DNA of 5,486 nucleotides from Pseudomonadota bacterium (GTDB lineage Bacteria; Desulfobacterota; Desulfovibrionia; Desulfovibrionales; Desulfovibrionaceae). A model generated the notes under the pieces. It did no database searches, was not told the origin of the DNA, and saw nothing but the letters and a program-made list of their open reading frames with translations. Made by a program: the position numbers and the translations under genes. The DNA lies in contig JAEZMB010000046.1 of the NCBI GenBank assembly GCA_023435825.1, positions 1-5,486 of the forward strand, written 5' to 3'. How positions within the stretch are numbered: position 1 is the first letter of the stretch; every line of letters begins with the position of its first letter. Positions 1-5,393 of this stretch are shown piece after piece.

Positions 1-10
1 CCGCTCACCA

Positions 11-73
11 CGCCCGGGGCGGCCGGGCGGGCCAACCCCCCCCCCGGACCCTCCCTGCAAGGGGGTAAAGGGG
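11..73 (-). repeat. GC-rich intergenic repeat element, copy A (minus orientation)
   Basis: Read on the minus strand from 73 to 11, this stretch begins CCCCTTTACCCCCTT. It continues through AGG, GGGTCCGGGGG and a GC-rich imperfect stem (23-31 against 39-47, one mismatch) into GGCCGCC (18-24). The same order of blocks is found on the plus strand at 5394-5456, and its hairpin-plus-GCCGCC core recurs at 2391-2429. It includes a run of ten C (36-45). It is not coding: two plus frames stay open here, but only as low-complexity Pro/Gly. I infer a REP-like intergenic repeat. The similarity between copies was seen by eye and was not computed. Confidence 0.5.
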
Positions 74-104
74 TGCTGGCGGTACTGTGACGGCGATTGT
101 TCAT

Positions 105-131
105 GAACCGGGAGGGTTAGCCTCCCGGTTC
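105..131 (+). terminator. Strong hairpin upstream of ruvC, probable terminator of an upstream gene
   Basis: An 11-bp perfect inverted repeat (105-115 with 121-131, arm GAACCGGGAGG) encloses a 5-base loop (GTTAG). The 3' side has only a short T stretch (TGTTT). A pyrimidine-rich tract, CTTTCTTCTCTTT, lies further down at 151-163. The stem is too long and perfect to be chance. The poor U-tract makes intrinsic termination less certain than at the other two strong hairpins in the window. It lies 54 bases before the chosen ruvC start, which argues against the longer in-frame reading of ruvC that would begin at 87. Confidence 0.6.
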
Positions 132-185
132 GTGTTTGAGGCCCTGGGGGCTTTCTTCTCTTTGGCGAAAACGGTAGACCACGGC

Positions 186-695
186 ATGGCAAACACCGGC
201 GACGGCATCATCCTGGGACTCGATCCCGGCTCGCGGGCCACGGGCTACGGTCTGGTGCGCGAACGCTCGGGCGTGCTCGAACTCGTGGATGCCGGCGTGG
301 TGCGCACCACCTCCCAGCCGGATTTTCCCAGCCGCCTGGGCGTCATTTTCAGCGCCGTGGCCGAACTCATCAAACGCCACGGCCCGGCCGAGGTCTCGGT
401 GGAAAACGTCTTTGTCTCCAAAAACGCCGCCACGGCCCTCAAGCTCGGCCAGGCCCGGGGCGCGGCCCTGGCCGCCTGCGCCGTGGCCGGCCTGGTCGTG
501 CATTCCTACGAACCGACCGTAATCAAGCAAAGCCTGGTGGGCACGGGACGGGCCGAGAAGTCCCAGGTGGCCTTCATGGTGGCGCGGGTGCTGGCATGCC
601 GGGAAACTTTCGCCGTGGACGCGACCGACGCCCTGGCCGCGGCCGTGTGTCACCTCAATCAACGGCGGCTGACCCGCCTGTGCGGGGCCAGATGA
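186..695 (+). CDS. ruvC: RuvC, Holliday junction resolvase (crossover junction endodeoxyribonuclease)
   Basis: This 169-residue protein is close to the usual length of RuvC (about 173 in E. coli). RuvC is a dimeric Mg2+-dependent nuclease that nicks two opposite strands of a Holliday junction, acting with RuvAB in recombinational repair. The four acidic catalytic residues of the RNase H-like fold are visible: D13 in GLDPG, E73 in VENVF, and D145 and D148 in the VDATDALA segment. The conserved GTGRAEKSQV stretch (119-128) is also present. The frame stays open back to a GTG at 87, but that extension would run through the hairpin at 105-131 and lacks family similarity. ATG 186 places the first catalytic Asp at the normal distance. 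The ribosome site is weak (GGTAGA, 173-178). The stop codon overlaps the ruvA start by 4 bases (ATGA), indicating translational coupling. Confidence 0.96.
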   Translation: MANTGDGIILGLDPGSRATGYGLVRERSGVLELVDAGVVRTTSQPDFPSRLGVIFSAVAELIKRHGPAEVSVENVFVSKNAATALKLGQARGAALAACAVAGLVVHSYEPTVIKQSLVGTGRAEKSQVAFMVARVLACRETFAVDATDALAAAVCHLNQRRLTRLCGAR

Positions 696-1300
696 TCGGC
701 TATCTTGAAGGCCGGGTCGTGGCCCGGCGCGATCGCTTCGCCATCGTGCTCACCCCGGGCGGCGTGGGCTACGAACTGGAGCTGCCCACCCCGGTGGCCG
801 CCGCGTTGCCGGCCCCGGGCGGCCAGGTTGCGCTTTTCGTCCACACCGTGGTGCGCGAGGACGCCCTGGAGCTCTTCGGTTTCGCCACCCTCGACGACCG
901 CGAGACCTTCCGTACGCTCATTGGCATCTCCAAGCTCGGCCCGCGCACGGCCCTGGCCATCCTGTCGCATTTCACCGCCGACGATCTGCTGCGCGTGGTG
1001 GCCTCCGGCGACGCCGAGGCCCTGGTGCGCGTGCCGGGCATCGGCAAGAAAAGCGCCCAGCGCATCTTCATCGAGCTGTCCTACAAGCTCGAAGGCCGCG
1101 CCCCGGCCGCCGGGCTGGCCCCGTCGACGCCGATCCCCGGCGGCGTGGCCGGCGACGTCGTGGCCGGGCTCACCAACCTCGGCTATCCCGAACCCGAGGC
1201 CCGTCAGGTCGCGGCCGAGGTTCTGGAGGCCGAACCCGACCTCGACGTGGCCGCCGCCCTGCGCCAGGCCCTCAAACGGCTGGCCTCGGCCAAGAAGTGA
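692..1300 (+). CDS. ruvA: RuvA, Holliday junction branch migration complex DNA-binding subunit
   Basis: This 202-residue protein matches the family length (203 in E. coli). RuvA tetramers bind the four-way junction in a square-planar form and recruit RuvB motors. The N-terminal OB-fold begins MIGYLEGRVV. The acidic pin pair that keeps duplex arms apart is E56-D57 in VREDALELFGF. Two helix-hairpin-helix motifs follow: one around 76-92 (LIGISKLGPRTALAIL) and one around 111-129 (LVRVPGIGKKSAQRIFIEL). An Ala/Pro/Gly-rich flexible linker (about 135-153) leads to the small C-terminal RuvB-contacting domain (about 154-200). The ATG overlaps the ruvC stop. The TGA stop at 1298-1300 lies against the ruvB start, so ruvC, ruvA and ruvB form one tight operon. 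Confidence 0.97.
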   Translation: MIGYLEGRVVARRDRFAIVLTPGGVGYELELPTPVAAALPAPGGQVALFVHTVVREDALELFGFATLDDRETFRTLIGISKLGPRTALAILSHFTADDLLRVVASGDAEALVRVPGIGKKSAQRIFIELSYKLEGRAPAAGLAPSTPIPGGVAGDVVAGLTNLGYPEPEARQVAAEVLEAEPDLDVAAALRQALKRLASAKK

Positions 1301-1302
1301 GC

Positions 1303-2304
1303 ATGGACGACAAGGATTTCTGTCCGCCCGAGGGGCTCATCCCGGCTGCCCCCTCGCCCGACGACACCATCCGGCCGTCGCGCCTGGCCGATTTCATCGG
1401 CCAGGACGATCTGCGCGCCAACCTCAAGGTCTTCCTGCGCGCCGCCCTGGAGCAGGGCCGCACCCTGGACCACAGCCTGCTCTACGGCCCGCCGGGCCTG
1501 GGCAAGACCACGCTGGCCCAGATCATGGCTTCGGAACTGGGCGTCAATCTGGTCCAGACCACCGGTCCGGTCCTGGAGCGTTGCGGCGATCTGGCCGCCA
1601 TCGTCACCAACCTGCGCCGGGGCGACATCCTCTTTATTGATGAAATCCACCGGATGCCGGCGGCGGTGGAGGAAATCCTCTACCCGGCCATGGAGGATTT
1701 CAAGCTCGACCTCATCATCGGCCAGGGGCCGGGGGCGCGCACCGTGCGCATCGACCTCGAACCCTTCACCCTGGTCGGGGCCACCACCCGGCTTGGGCTT
1801 CTCACCTCGCCGCTTCGCGACCGCTTCGGCGTCATCTTTCGCCTGGAATTCTACGGCCCAGACGAGCTGGCCCGCATCGTCACCCGGGCGGCCGGGATTC
1901 TCGGCATCGCCATCACCCCGGACGGAGCCCTGGCCATCGGCCAGCGCTCGCGGGGCACGCCGCGTATCGCCGGCCGGCTGCTGCGCCGGGTGCGCGATTT
2001 CGCGGTGGTGGCCGGGGCGCAGACCCTGGACGGCGAACTGGCCGCCAAGGCCCTGGCCCGCCTGGACGTCGACCCCCATGGCCTGGACATGATGGACCGC
2101 AAGATTTTGGAGACGCTCATTCATCATTATGAAGGCGGGCCGGTTGGGGTGAAGACCCTGGCCGTGGCCCTCAGCGAAGAGGTGCGCACCCTGGAGGAGA
2201 TTTACGAACCGTATCTCATCCAGTGCGGGCTGATAAAGCGCACCCCGCGCGGCCGGGTGGCCACGGCCAAGGCTTATGCCCACATCAAGGGCAAACTGGC
2301 CTAG
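1303..2304 (+). CDS. ruvB: RuvB, Holliday junction branch migration ATPase
   Basis: This 333-residue AAA+ helicase motor is of normal family length. Hexameric rings of RuvB pump DNA through the RuvA-bound Holliday junction. Visible motifs are Walker A GPPGLGKTT (62-70), Walker B ILFIDEIH (109-116), sensor 1 around VGATTRLG (158-165), the arginine finger R174 in LRDRFG, and sensor 2 R221 in RGTPRIAGRLLRRVRDF. The C-terminal winged-helix domain (about 260-333) carries the conserved EPYLIQ and RTPRGRVAT segments. Two starts are possible. GTG 1297 overlaps the ruvA stop by 4 bases (GTGA) and adds two residues; ATG 1303 has an AAGAAG ribosome site (1292-1297) five bases upstream. I prefer ATG 1303, but coupling could favour the GTG. 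All key residues are intact. Confidence 0.97.
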   Translation: MDDKDFCPPEGLIPAAPSPDDTIRPSRLADFIGQDDLRANLKVFLRAALEQGRTLDHSLLYGPPGLGKTTLAQIMASELGVNLVQTTGPVLERCGDLAAIVTNLRRGDILFIDEIHRMPAAVEEILYPAMEDFKLDLIIGQGPGARTVRIDLEPFTLVGATTRLGLLTSPLRDRFGVIFRLEFYGPDELARIVTRAAGILGIAITPDGALAIGQRSRGTPRIAGRLLRRVRDFAVVAGAQTLDGELAAKALARLDVDPHGLDMMDRKILETLIHHYEGGPVGVKTLAVALSEEVRTLEEIYEPYLIQCGLIKRTPRGRVATAKAYAHIKGKLA

Positions 2305-2317
2305 AGCCAGACTGTCG

Positions 2318-2339
2318 GCCGTCGCGGGCAACGGCTTTT
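2318..2339 (+). terminator. Candidate weak terminator after ruvB
   Basis: A 5-bp inverted repeat (GCCGT 2318-2322 with ACGGC 2331-2335, 8-base loop) is followed directly by TTTT. It begins 14 bases after the ruvB stop. The stem is short, so it may be only a partial terminator. A second T-run (2350-2355) and repeat copy B follow within 100 bases and could contribute. Confidence 0.4.
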
Positions 2340-2390
2340 CACACGACGATTTTTTCGGGACCACCATCCCGCCAAGGCCGGCCCCGATGC

Positions 2391-2429
2391 GGGATTCCAA
2401 AGGGCGGCAGCCCTTTGGCCGCCGGAGGC
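2391..2429 (+). repeat. GC-rich intergenic repeat element, copy B (core hairpin)
   Basis: A perfect 9-bp stem (CCAAAGGGC 2397-2405 with GCCCTTTGG 2410-2418, loop GGCA) is followed immediately by GCCGCCGGAGGC (2418-2429) and a T5 run. Copy C has the same arrangement: a stem beginning after a TC dinucleotide, then GCCGCCGG-GGC. Copy B lacks the CCCCTTTA head seen in copies A and C. It lies between ruvB and thyX and may also act as a terminator or mRNA-stabilising element. Family membership is judged by eye. Confidence 0.55.
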
Positions 2430-2467
2430 TTTTTCCCAAACGCATCTCTACCCGACGACTCTTTACC

Positions 2468-2472
2468 AAGGA
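2468..2472 (+). promoter_or_regulatory. Ribosome binding site of thyX
   Basis: AAGGA sits six bases before the ATG at 2479. It is one of the clearest Shine-Dalgarno sequences in the window and fixes the thyX start. Confidence 0.8.
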
Positions 2473-2478
2473 CGCAAC

Positions 2479-3225
2479 ATGCCGCCGACTCGGCTTGCCG
2501 TGACGTTACTGGCCCATACCCCCGACGCGTTGGCCCTCATCTACGCCGCTTTCCGGCAGTGCTACCATGCCGGCGACGTGGCCGACATGTGGCCGCGCCT
2601 GCTGTCCGGCGATATCGACCCGGACAAACAGGCCGCTTTCGTGGCCCGGATACTGGAATCCGGCCATGAATCGCCCATTGAGCACGTGTCGTTCACCTTT
2701 GCCGTGTCCGGCGTGTCCCGGGCGCTGTCCCACCAGCTCGTGCGCCACCGCATCGCCAGCTATTCCCAGCAGTCCCAGCGTTACGTGGACGCCCTGGGTT
2801 TCGATTACGTGCTGCCGCCCCAGATCGCGGCCATTCCCGAGGCGCGGGAGCGTTTCGAAGCAGCCATGGAGCAGGCCGGGACGGCTTACGCCGAGCTGCA
2901 GGAGATCCTGGCCCGGCACGGGCGCGGCGACAAGGCCAACGAGGACGCCCGGTTCGTGTTGCCCAACGCCTGTGAGACCAAGGTGGTCCTGACCATGAAC
3001 TGCCGGTCGCTGCTGCACTTCTTTGAGCTGCGTTGCTGCGCCCGGGCCCAGTGGGAGATCCGGGCCATGGCCCTGGCCATGCTGGACCAGTGCCGGCAGG
3101 CCCTGCCCGTGATCTTTGCCGGGGCCGGCGCGCGCTGCGAGCGGCTTGGCTACTGCCCCGAGGCCGAGCGGTTTACTTGCGGCCGTTATCCCAGACTCGA
3201 TCAAATCGGTCCCCATTCCGCCTAA
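2479..3225 (+). CDS. thyX: ThyX, flavin-dependent thymidylate synthase
   Basis: This 248-residue protein is within the ThyX size range. ThyX methylates dUMP to dTMP using methylene-tetrahydrofolate, FAD and NAD(P)H, and releases tetrahydrofolate, so it does not depend on dihydrofolate reductase as ThyA does. The family signature RHRx7S is exact (R89-H90-R91 to S99). Other conserved blocks are HESPIEHV (63-70), NEDARFVLPNA (154-164), the SLLHFFELR segment (177-185) and QWEIR (191-195). The C-terminal tail carries C220, C226 and C234 in a CERLGYCPEAERFTCG arrangement. I recall similar tails in other bacterial ThyX proteins, but their role is unclear to me. The gene has its own ribosome site and a strong terminator behind it, 174 bases after ruvB. 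It may be transcribed separately or by read-through. No obvious promoter was seen. Confidence 0.97.
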   Translation: MPPTRLAVTLLAHTPDALALIYAAFRQCYHAGDVADMWPRLLSGDIDPDKQAAFVARILESGHESPIEHVSFTFAVSGVSRALSHQLVRHRIASYSQQSQRYVDALGFDYVLPPQIAAIPEARERFEAAMEQAGTAYAELQEILARHGRGDKANEDARFVLPNACETKVVLTMNCRSLLHFFELRCCARAQWEIRAMALAMLDQCRQALPVIFAGAGARCERLGYCPEAERFTCGRYPRLDQIGPHSA

Positions 3226-3258
3226 TTCCTGAAATCCGGCTTTCCTTGTCTGATTTTG

Positions 3259-3287
3259 AAGCCCGCCGTGCCAACGGCGGGCTTTTT
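3259..3287 (+). terminator. Rho-independent terminator of thyX
   Basis: An 11-bp perfect GC-rich stem (3259-3269 with 3274-3284) with a 4-base loop (GCCA) runs into a TTTTT tract. It lies 33 bases after the thyX stop. This separates thyX transcription from the dnaA promoter region. Confidence 0.93.
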
Positions 3288-3320
3288 CGTTGCGGCCCGT
3301 GAAAAGCCGGAAAATGCGGG

Positions 3321-3350
3321 AGAAAGTTTTTTTCTAAATAAAATTGTATG
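3321..3350. other. AT-rich island upstream of dnaA, possible DNA unwinding element
   Basis: 25 of these 30 bases are A or T, in a window that is otherwise strongly GC-rich. The stretch includes T7 and a TAAATAAAATTGTAT segment. AT-rich blocks next to DnaA boxes upstream of dnaA are typical of bacterial origins, where the duplex first melts. Here the nearest good boxes are about 160 bases away, further than in compact origins, and no row of DnaA-trio repeats is evident. The island might instead be an UP-element or simply spacer. The origin assignment is inference. Confidence 0.35.
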
Positions 3351-3464
3351 GTTGTTCGTGTCGTGTGCATGTTGTCGAAACCTGTTGACGACCGGCAAAG
3401 GCAAGGGCCGAGCGGGTTTTGAGGCTGGTCAACCAAAAAGTGGCCTGTTGGAAGACGAAATATT

Positions 3465-3494
3465 TTGACTTCAAGTGACATGGATAGAGATAAT
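3465..3494 (+). promoter_or_regulatory. Sigma70-type promoter for dnaA
   Basis: A -35 box TTGACT (3465-3470) and a -10 box GATAAT (3489-3494) each match consensus at 5 of 6 positions. They are separated by 18 bases and preceded by an AT-rich AAATATTT. The predicted transcription start is near 3501. It faces the dnaA gene and would give a leader of about 230 bases. No better promoter was seen in the region. Confidence 0.65.
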
Positions 3495-3506
3495 CGCGAA
3501 AGAGGC

Positions 3507-3515
3507 TGTGGAAAA
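3507..3515 (-). promoter_or_regulatory. DnaA box 1 (TTTTCCACA)
   Basis: On the minus strand this reads TTTTCCACA, one mismatch from the TTATCCACA consensus. It lies about 7 bases after the predicted transcription start, where bound DnaA would hinder transcription of its own gene. Confidence 0.55.
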
Positions 3516-3527
3516 CGCTTTCACAGG

Positions 3528-3536
3528 TGTGCATAA
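3528..3536 (-). promoter_or_regulatory. DnaA box 2 (TTATGCACA, full TTATNCACA match)
   Basis: On the minus strand this reads TTATGCACA, a perfect match to the TTATNCACA consensus. It has the same orientation as box 1 and is offset by 21 bases, about two helical turns, so both would be bound on the same DNA face. Its position in the dnaA leader supports DnaA autoregulation or an origin. Confidence 0.7.
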
Positions 3537-3730
3537 TATGGCTCGTAGCCCCAAAACCCTTGCCCCATGCGGCTTGAGGGCCTGCCCCGAAAGCCCACGT
3601 TTCACGGGGGCTGGCGAGAAATGAACCAATTTCCGGATGGTTGCGCTGTAGAGAACCAAAGGGCCGCCCCCCGGAAAGCGGAGCCTAATCGTCCTTTGCC
3701 CGGCCACGGACCGGCCGTAGTGTGCGCGCC

Positions 3731-5137
3731 ATGGAAACGATTTGGTCCCAAACCAAACAACTGCTCGAAAAGACCCTGAGCCCCGGACTGTTCAACCTCT
3801 GGATCAAGCCCCTCGCGGCCCGGGCCCGTGATGGCGCGCTGGAACTTGTCGCCCCCAACGCCTTTGTGGCCGCCTGGGTGCGCGAACGACTGAGCGATTC
3901 CATTGCCGAGGCCGCCGCCGTGGCCATGGGCGAGCGTCCCCAGGTGTTCGTGGTCGAGGCCGGGGCCAACGCCGCCCCTGCCGCCGCTTCGGCCGTTGCC
4001 CCTCTCGCCGCCCCGGCCGCTTCCGGCCGCCCCCGTCGCCAGCCAGGGCAGCGCCCGGCCGGTCCTCGGCCCGTGGCCGCGCCCCTGACCCTGCCCGTGG
4101 CCCCCAGCGCCCCGCCGGCCTTGGCCGACCGGTTCCGCTTCAGCTACGACGAGTTCGTGGTCGGCCCGTCCAACGAGATGGCCTATGCCGCGAGCAGGGG
4201 CATCTGCGACATGTCCTTGTCGGCGGAACAGCTTTTCATCAGCTCGGCCCCGGGCCTGGGCAAGACCCATCTCATCCAGGCCATGGGTCGCCGCATCCTT
4301 GGCGGCCAGCCCGGCCGTCAGCCTCGGGTCGCCTATCTCTCGGCCGAGGAGTTCGCCAACCGGCTGGTCATGGCCATCAAGACCAAACAGGTGGAGCAGT
4401 TCAAGGCCGCCTTCCGCGAAAACGTCGATGTCCTGCTGCTGGAGGACGTCCATTTCTTCCGCGACAAGCCGCGCATCCAGGACGAGCTGCTCAATACCTT
4501 AAAAGCCCTCAATGCCCGGGGCTGCCGTCTGGTTTTTACCAGCTCCTTTTTGCCCAAGGAGCTTTCGGGCCTGGACAGCCAGCTCCTGTCGCGCATCAAC
4601 TCGGGCTTTTTGGCCGTCATCGACAAGCCCGACCTGGACATGCGCCGCCGCATCCTGGCCCGCAAGGCCGCCGTGCATCAGGTCTTGCTGCCCGAGGAAG
4701 TGTCCACGCTCCTGGCCGACAAGCTGCCCTCGGACGTGCGCCAACTGGAGAGCTGCCTGCAAAACCTCGTGCTCAAGGCCAAGCTCCTCAATTGCCGCAT
4801 TTCCGTGGACCTGGCCTGGGACGTGCTGCGCCATTACGACGTGGCCCAGGCCCCGGTCAGCATGGACGACATCGTGTCCTACGTCTGCGACGTTTACCGC
4901 CTTTCGCCCGACCAGCTCAAGTCCAAGTCGCGCAAGCGCCAGTTCGTCCTGGCCCGCAACACGGCCTTCCTGCTGGCCCGGCAGCACACCGATCTGTCGT
5001 TGGCCGACATCGGCGTGCAGTTCAATCGCCGGCATTCCACGGTGGTCAAGGGCATCACCGCCCTGGAGCGGCATCTGTCGCTCAAAACCCCGCTTGGGCG
5101 CGAGCTGGAGCGCACCATCGAGCAGATGCGGGGCTAA
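3731..5137 (+). CDS. dnaA: DnaA-family chromosomal replication initiator
   Basis: This 468-residue protein has the four-domain DnaA plan. Domain I (about 1-75, with LSPGLFNLWIKPL) mediates self-contact. Domain II is a long Ala/Pro-rich linker (about 78-132). Domain III is the AAA+ core: FSYDEFVVGPSNEMAYAAS at 137-155, Walker A around APGLGKTH (173-180), Walker B LLLED (235-239), sensor I around T270, a probable arginine finger R288 in LLSRIN, and sensor II R337 in DVRQLE. Domain IV (about 375-468) is the helix-turn-helix, with SLADIGVQFNRRHSTVVKGI at 423-442. Two departures from textbook DnaA are visible: Walker B has E-D in place of D-D, and the signature helix has NRRHST in place of GGRDHTT. 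ATG 3731 fits the usual N-terminus; GTG 3722 would add three residues. dnaN does not follow within the window, so this may be a second dnaA paralogue. Confidence 0.93.
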   Translation: METIWSQTKQLLEKTLSPGLFNLWIKPLAARARDGALELVAPNAFVAAWVRERLSDSIAEAAAVAMGERPQVFVVEAGANAAPAAASAVAPLAAPAASGRPRRQPGQRPAGPRPVAAPLTLPVAPSAPPALADRFRFSYDEFVVGPSNEMAYAASRGICDMSLSAEQLFISSAPGLGKTHLIQAMGRRILGGQPGRQPRVAYLSAEEFANRLVMAIKTKQVEQFKAAFRENVDVLLLEDVHFFRDKPRIQDELLNTLKALNARGCRLVFTSSFLPKELSGLDSQLLSRINSGFLAVIDKPDLDMRRRILARKAAVHQVLLPEEVSTLLADKLPSDVRQLESCLQNLVLKAKLLNCRISVDLAWDVLRHYDVAQAPVSMDDIVSYVCDVYRLSPDQLKSKSRKRQFVLARNTAFLLARQHTDLSLADIGVQFNRRHSTVVKGITALERHLSLKTPLGRELERTIEQMRG

Positions 5138-5290
5138 GCGCCGTCATGATTTCCCAGCCAGGCCCCCATCACGGGCAGCCCTGCCGCAAACTCCGGCGAC
5201 CGGAACTCCCGGTAACGCCCCGTGGAGCCGGCAGGCAGTCTCACACACGGTTACCACTCGCCAGCTAGGGGGAGGCCGCCATTGGCCGGG
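5138..5290. other. Unassigned region between dnaA and its terminator
   Basis: About 150 bases carry no convincing reading frame. They hold several short inverted repeats: ACCGG/CCGGT near 5199-5213, GCC/GGC near 5227-5236, and CCGTG/CACGG near 5219-5250. I recognise no known RNA class. It could be a long 3' untranslated region of dnaA or a small RNA sharing the downstream terminator. Confidence 0.3.
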
Positions 5291-5328
5291 CGGGCGTCGG
5301 ACGCAAGTTCGACGCCCGTCTTTTTTTT
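5291..5328 (+). terminator. Strong Rho-independent terminator downstream of dnaA
   Basis: An 8-bp perfect GC stem (CGGGCGTC 5291-5298 with GACGCCCG 5311-5318) extends inward by three more pairs, including one G-T, around a CGCAAG loop. It is followed by TC and an eight-T run (5321-5328). It lies about 150 bases after the dnaA stop, unusually far for a terminator of that gene. Confidence 0.92.
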
Positions 5329-5393
5329 ATCGGGCCGCCGTCCCTTCCCCAAGCGCCAGCGACGACCTTTGGAGCGAATTTCCTCGCCATCAT

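Larger units (their letters stand above)
3501..3730 (+). other. Predicted long 5' leader of dnaA
   Basis: These are the roughly 230 bases between the predicted transcription start and the dnaA ATG. They contain the two DnaA boxes and a 5-bp hairpin (CGGCC 3701-3705 with GGCCG 3713-3717) just before the start codon. There is no recognisable Shine-Dalgarno sequence. An open frame from ATG 3567 (70 codons) runs into dnaA in another frame. I see no sign that it is a real protein, and no riboswitch class that I recognise. Confidence 0.4.

Noticed and set aside
1..90. Plus-strand frames open from the window edge, possibly the end of an upstream gene
   Set aside because: Two frames are open only because the sequence is GC-rich; the translation is Pro/Gly-rich low complexity, and the stretch matches the repeat family.
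99..108. Palindrome GTTCATGAAC upstream of ruvC as a possible SOS (LexA) operator
   Set aside because: A 10-base palindrome is expected several times by chance in this length; it does not match a LexA box I know and partly overlaps the hairpin arm.
87..185. In-frame N-terminal extension of ruvC from GTG 87
   Set aside because: It would translate an 11-bp terminator-like hairpin and shift the first catalytic Asp about 33 residues from its normal place; ATG 186 fits the family.
1204..2469. Long minus-strand open frame (421 codons) opposite ruvB
   Set aside because: Antisense shadow of a highly conserved GC-rich gene; its product has no recognisable motifs and is rich in Gly, Ala and Arg.
3364..3372. 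DnaA box candidate ACATGCACA on the minus strand near the AT-rich island
   Set aside because: Mismatches at the first two positions; too weak to call without footprinting.
3517..3525. Third DnaA box candidate (GCTTTCACA) between boxes 1 and 2
   Set aside because: It has three mismatches to TTATNCACA and is better explained as the right arm of the 3506-3526 dyad.
3567..3779. 70-codon open frame in the dnaA leader
   Set aside because: It overlaps the dnaA coding region in another frame, has no ribosome site and no recognisable protein features.
3602..4453. Minus-strand open frame (283 codons) opposite the dnaA start
   Set aside because: Shadow of dnaA codon bias, with a Gly/His-rich low-complexity translation; it would also run through the dnaA leader.
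5307..5313. GTTCGAC resembling a tRNA T-arm downstream of dnaA
   Set aside because: It falls in the loop and 3' arm of the terminator; there is no acceptor stem, anticodon arm or CCA, so no tRNA or tmRNA.
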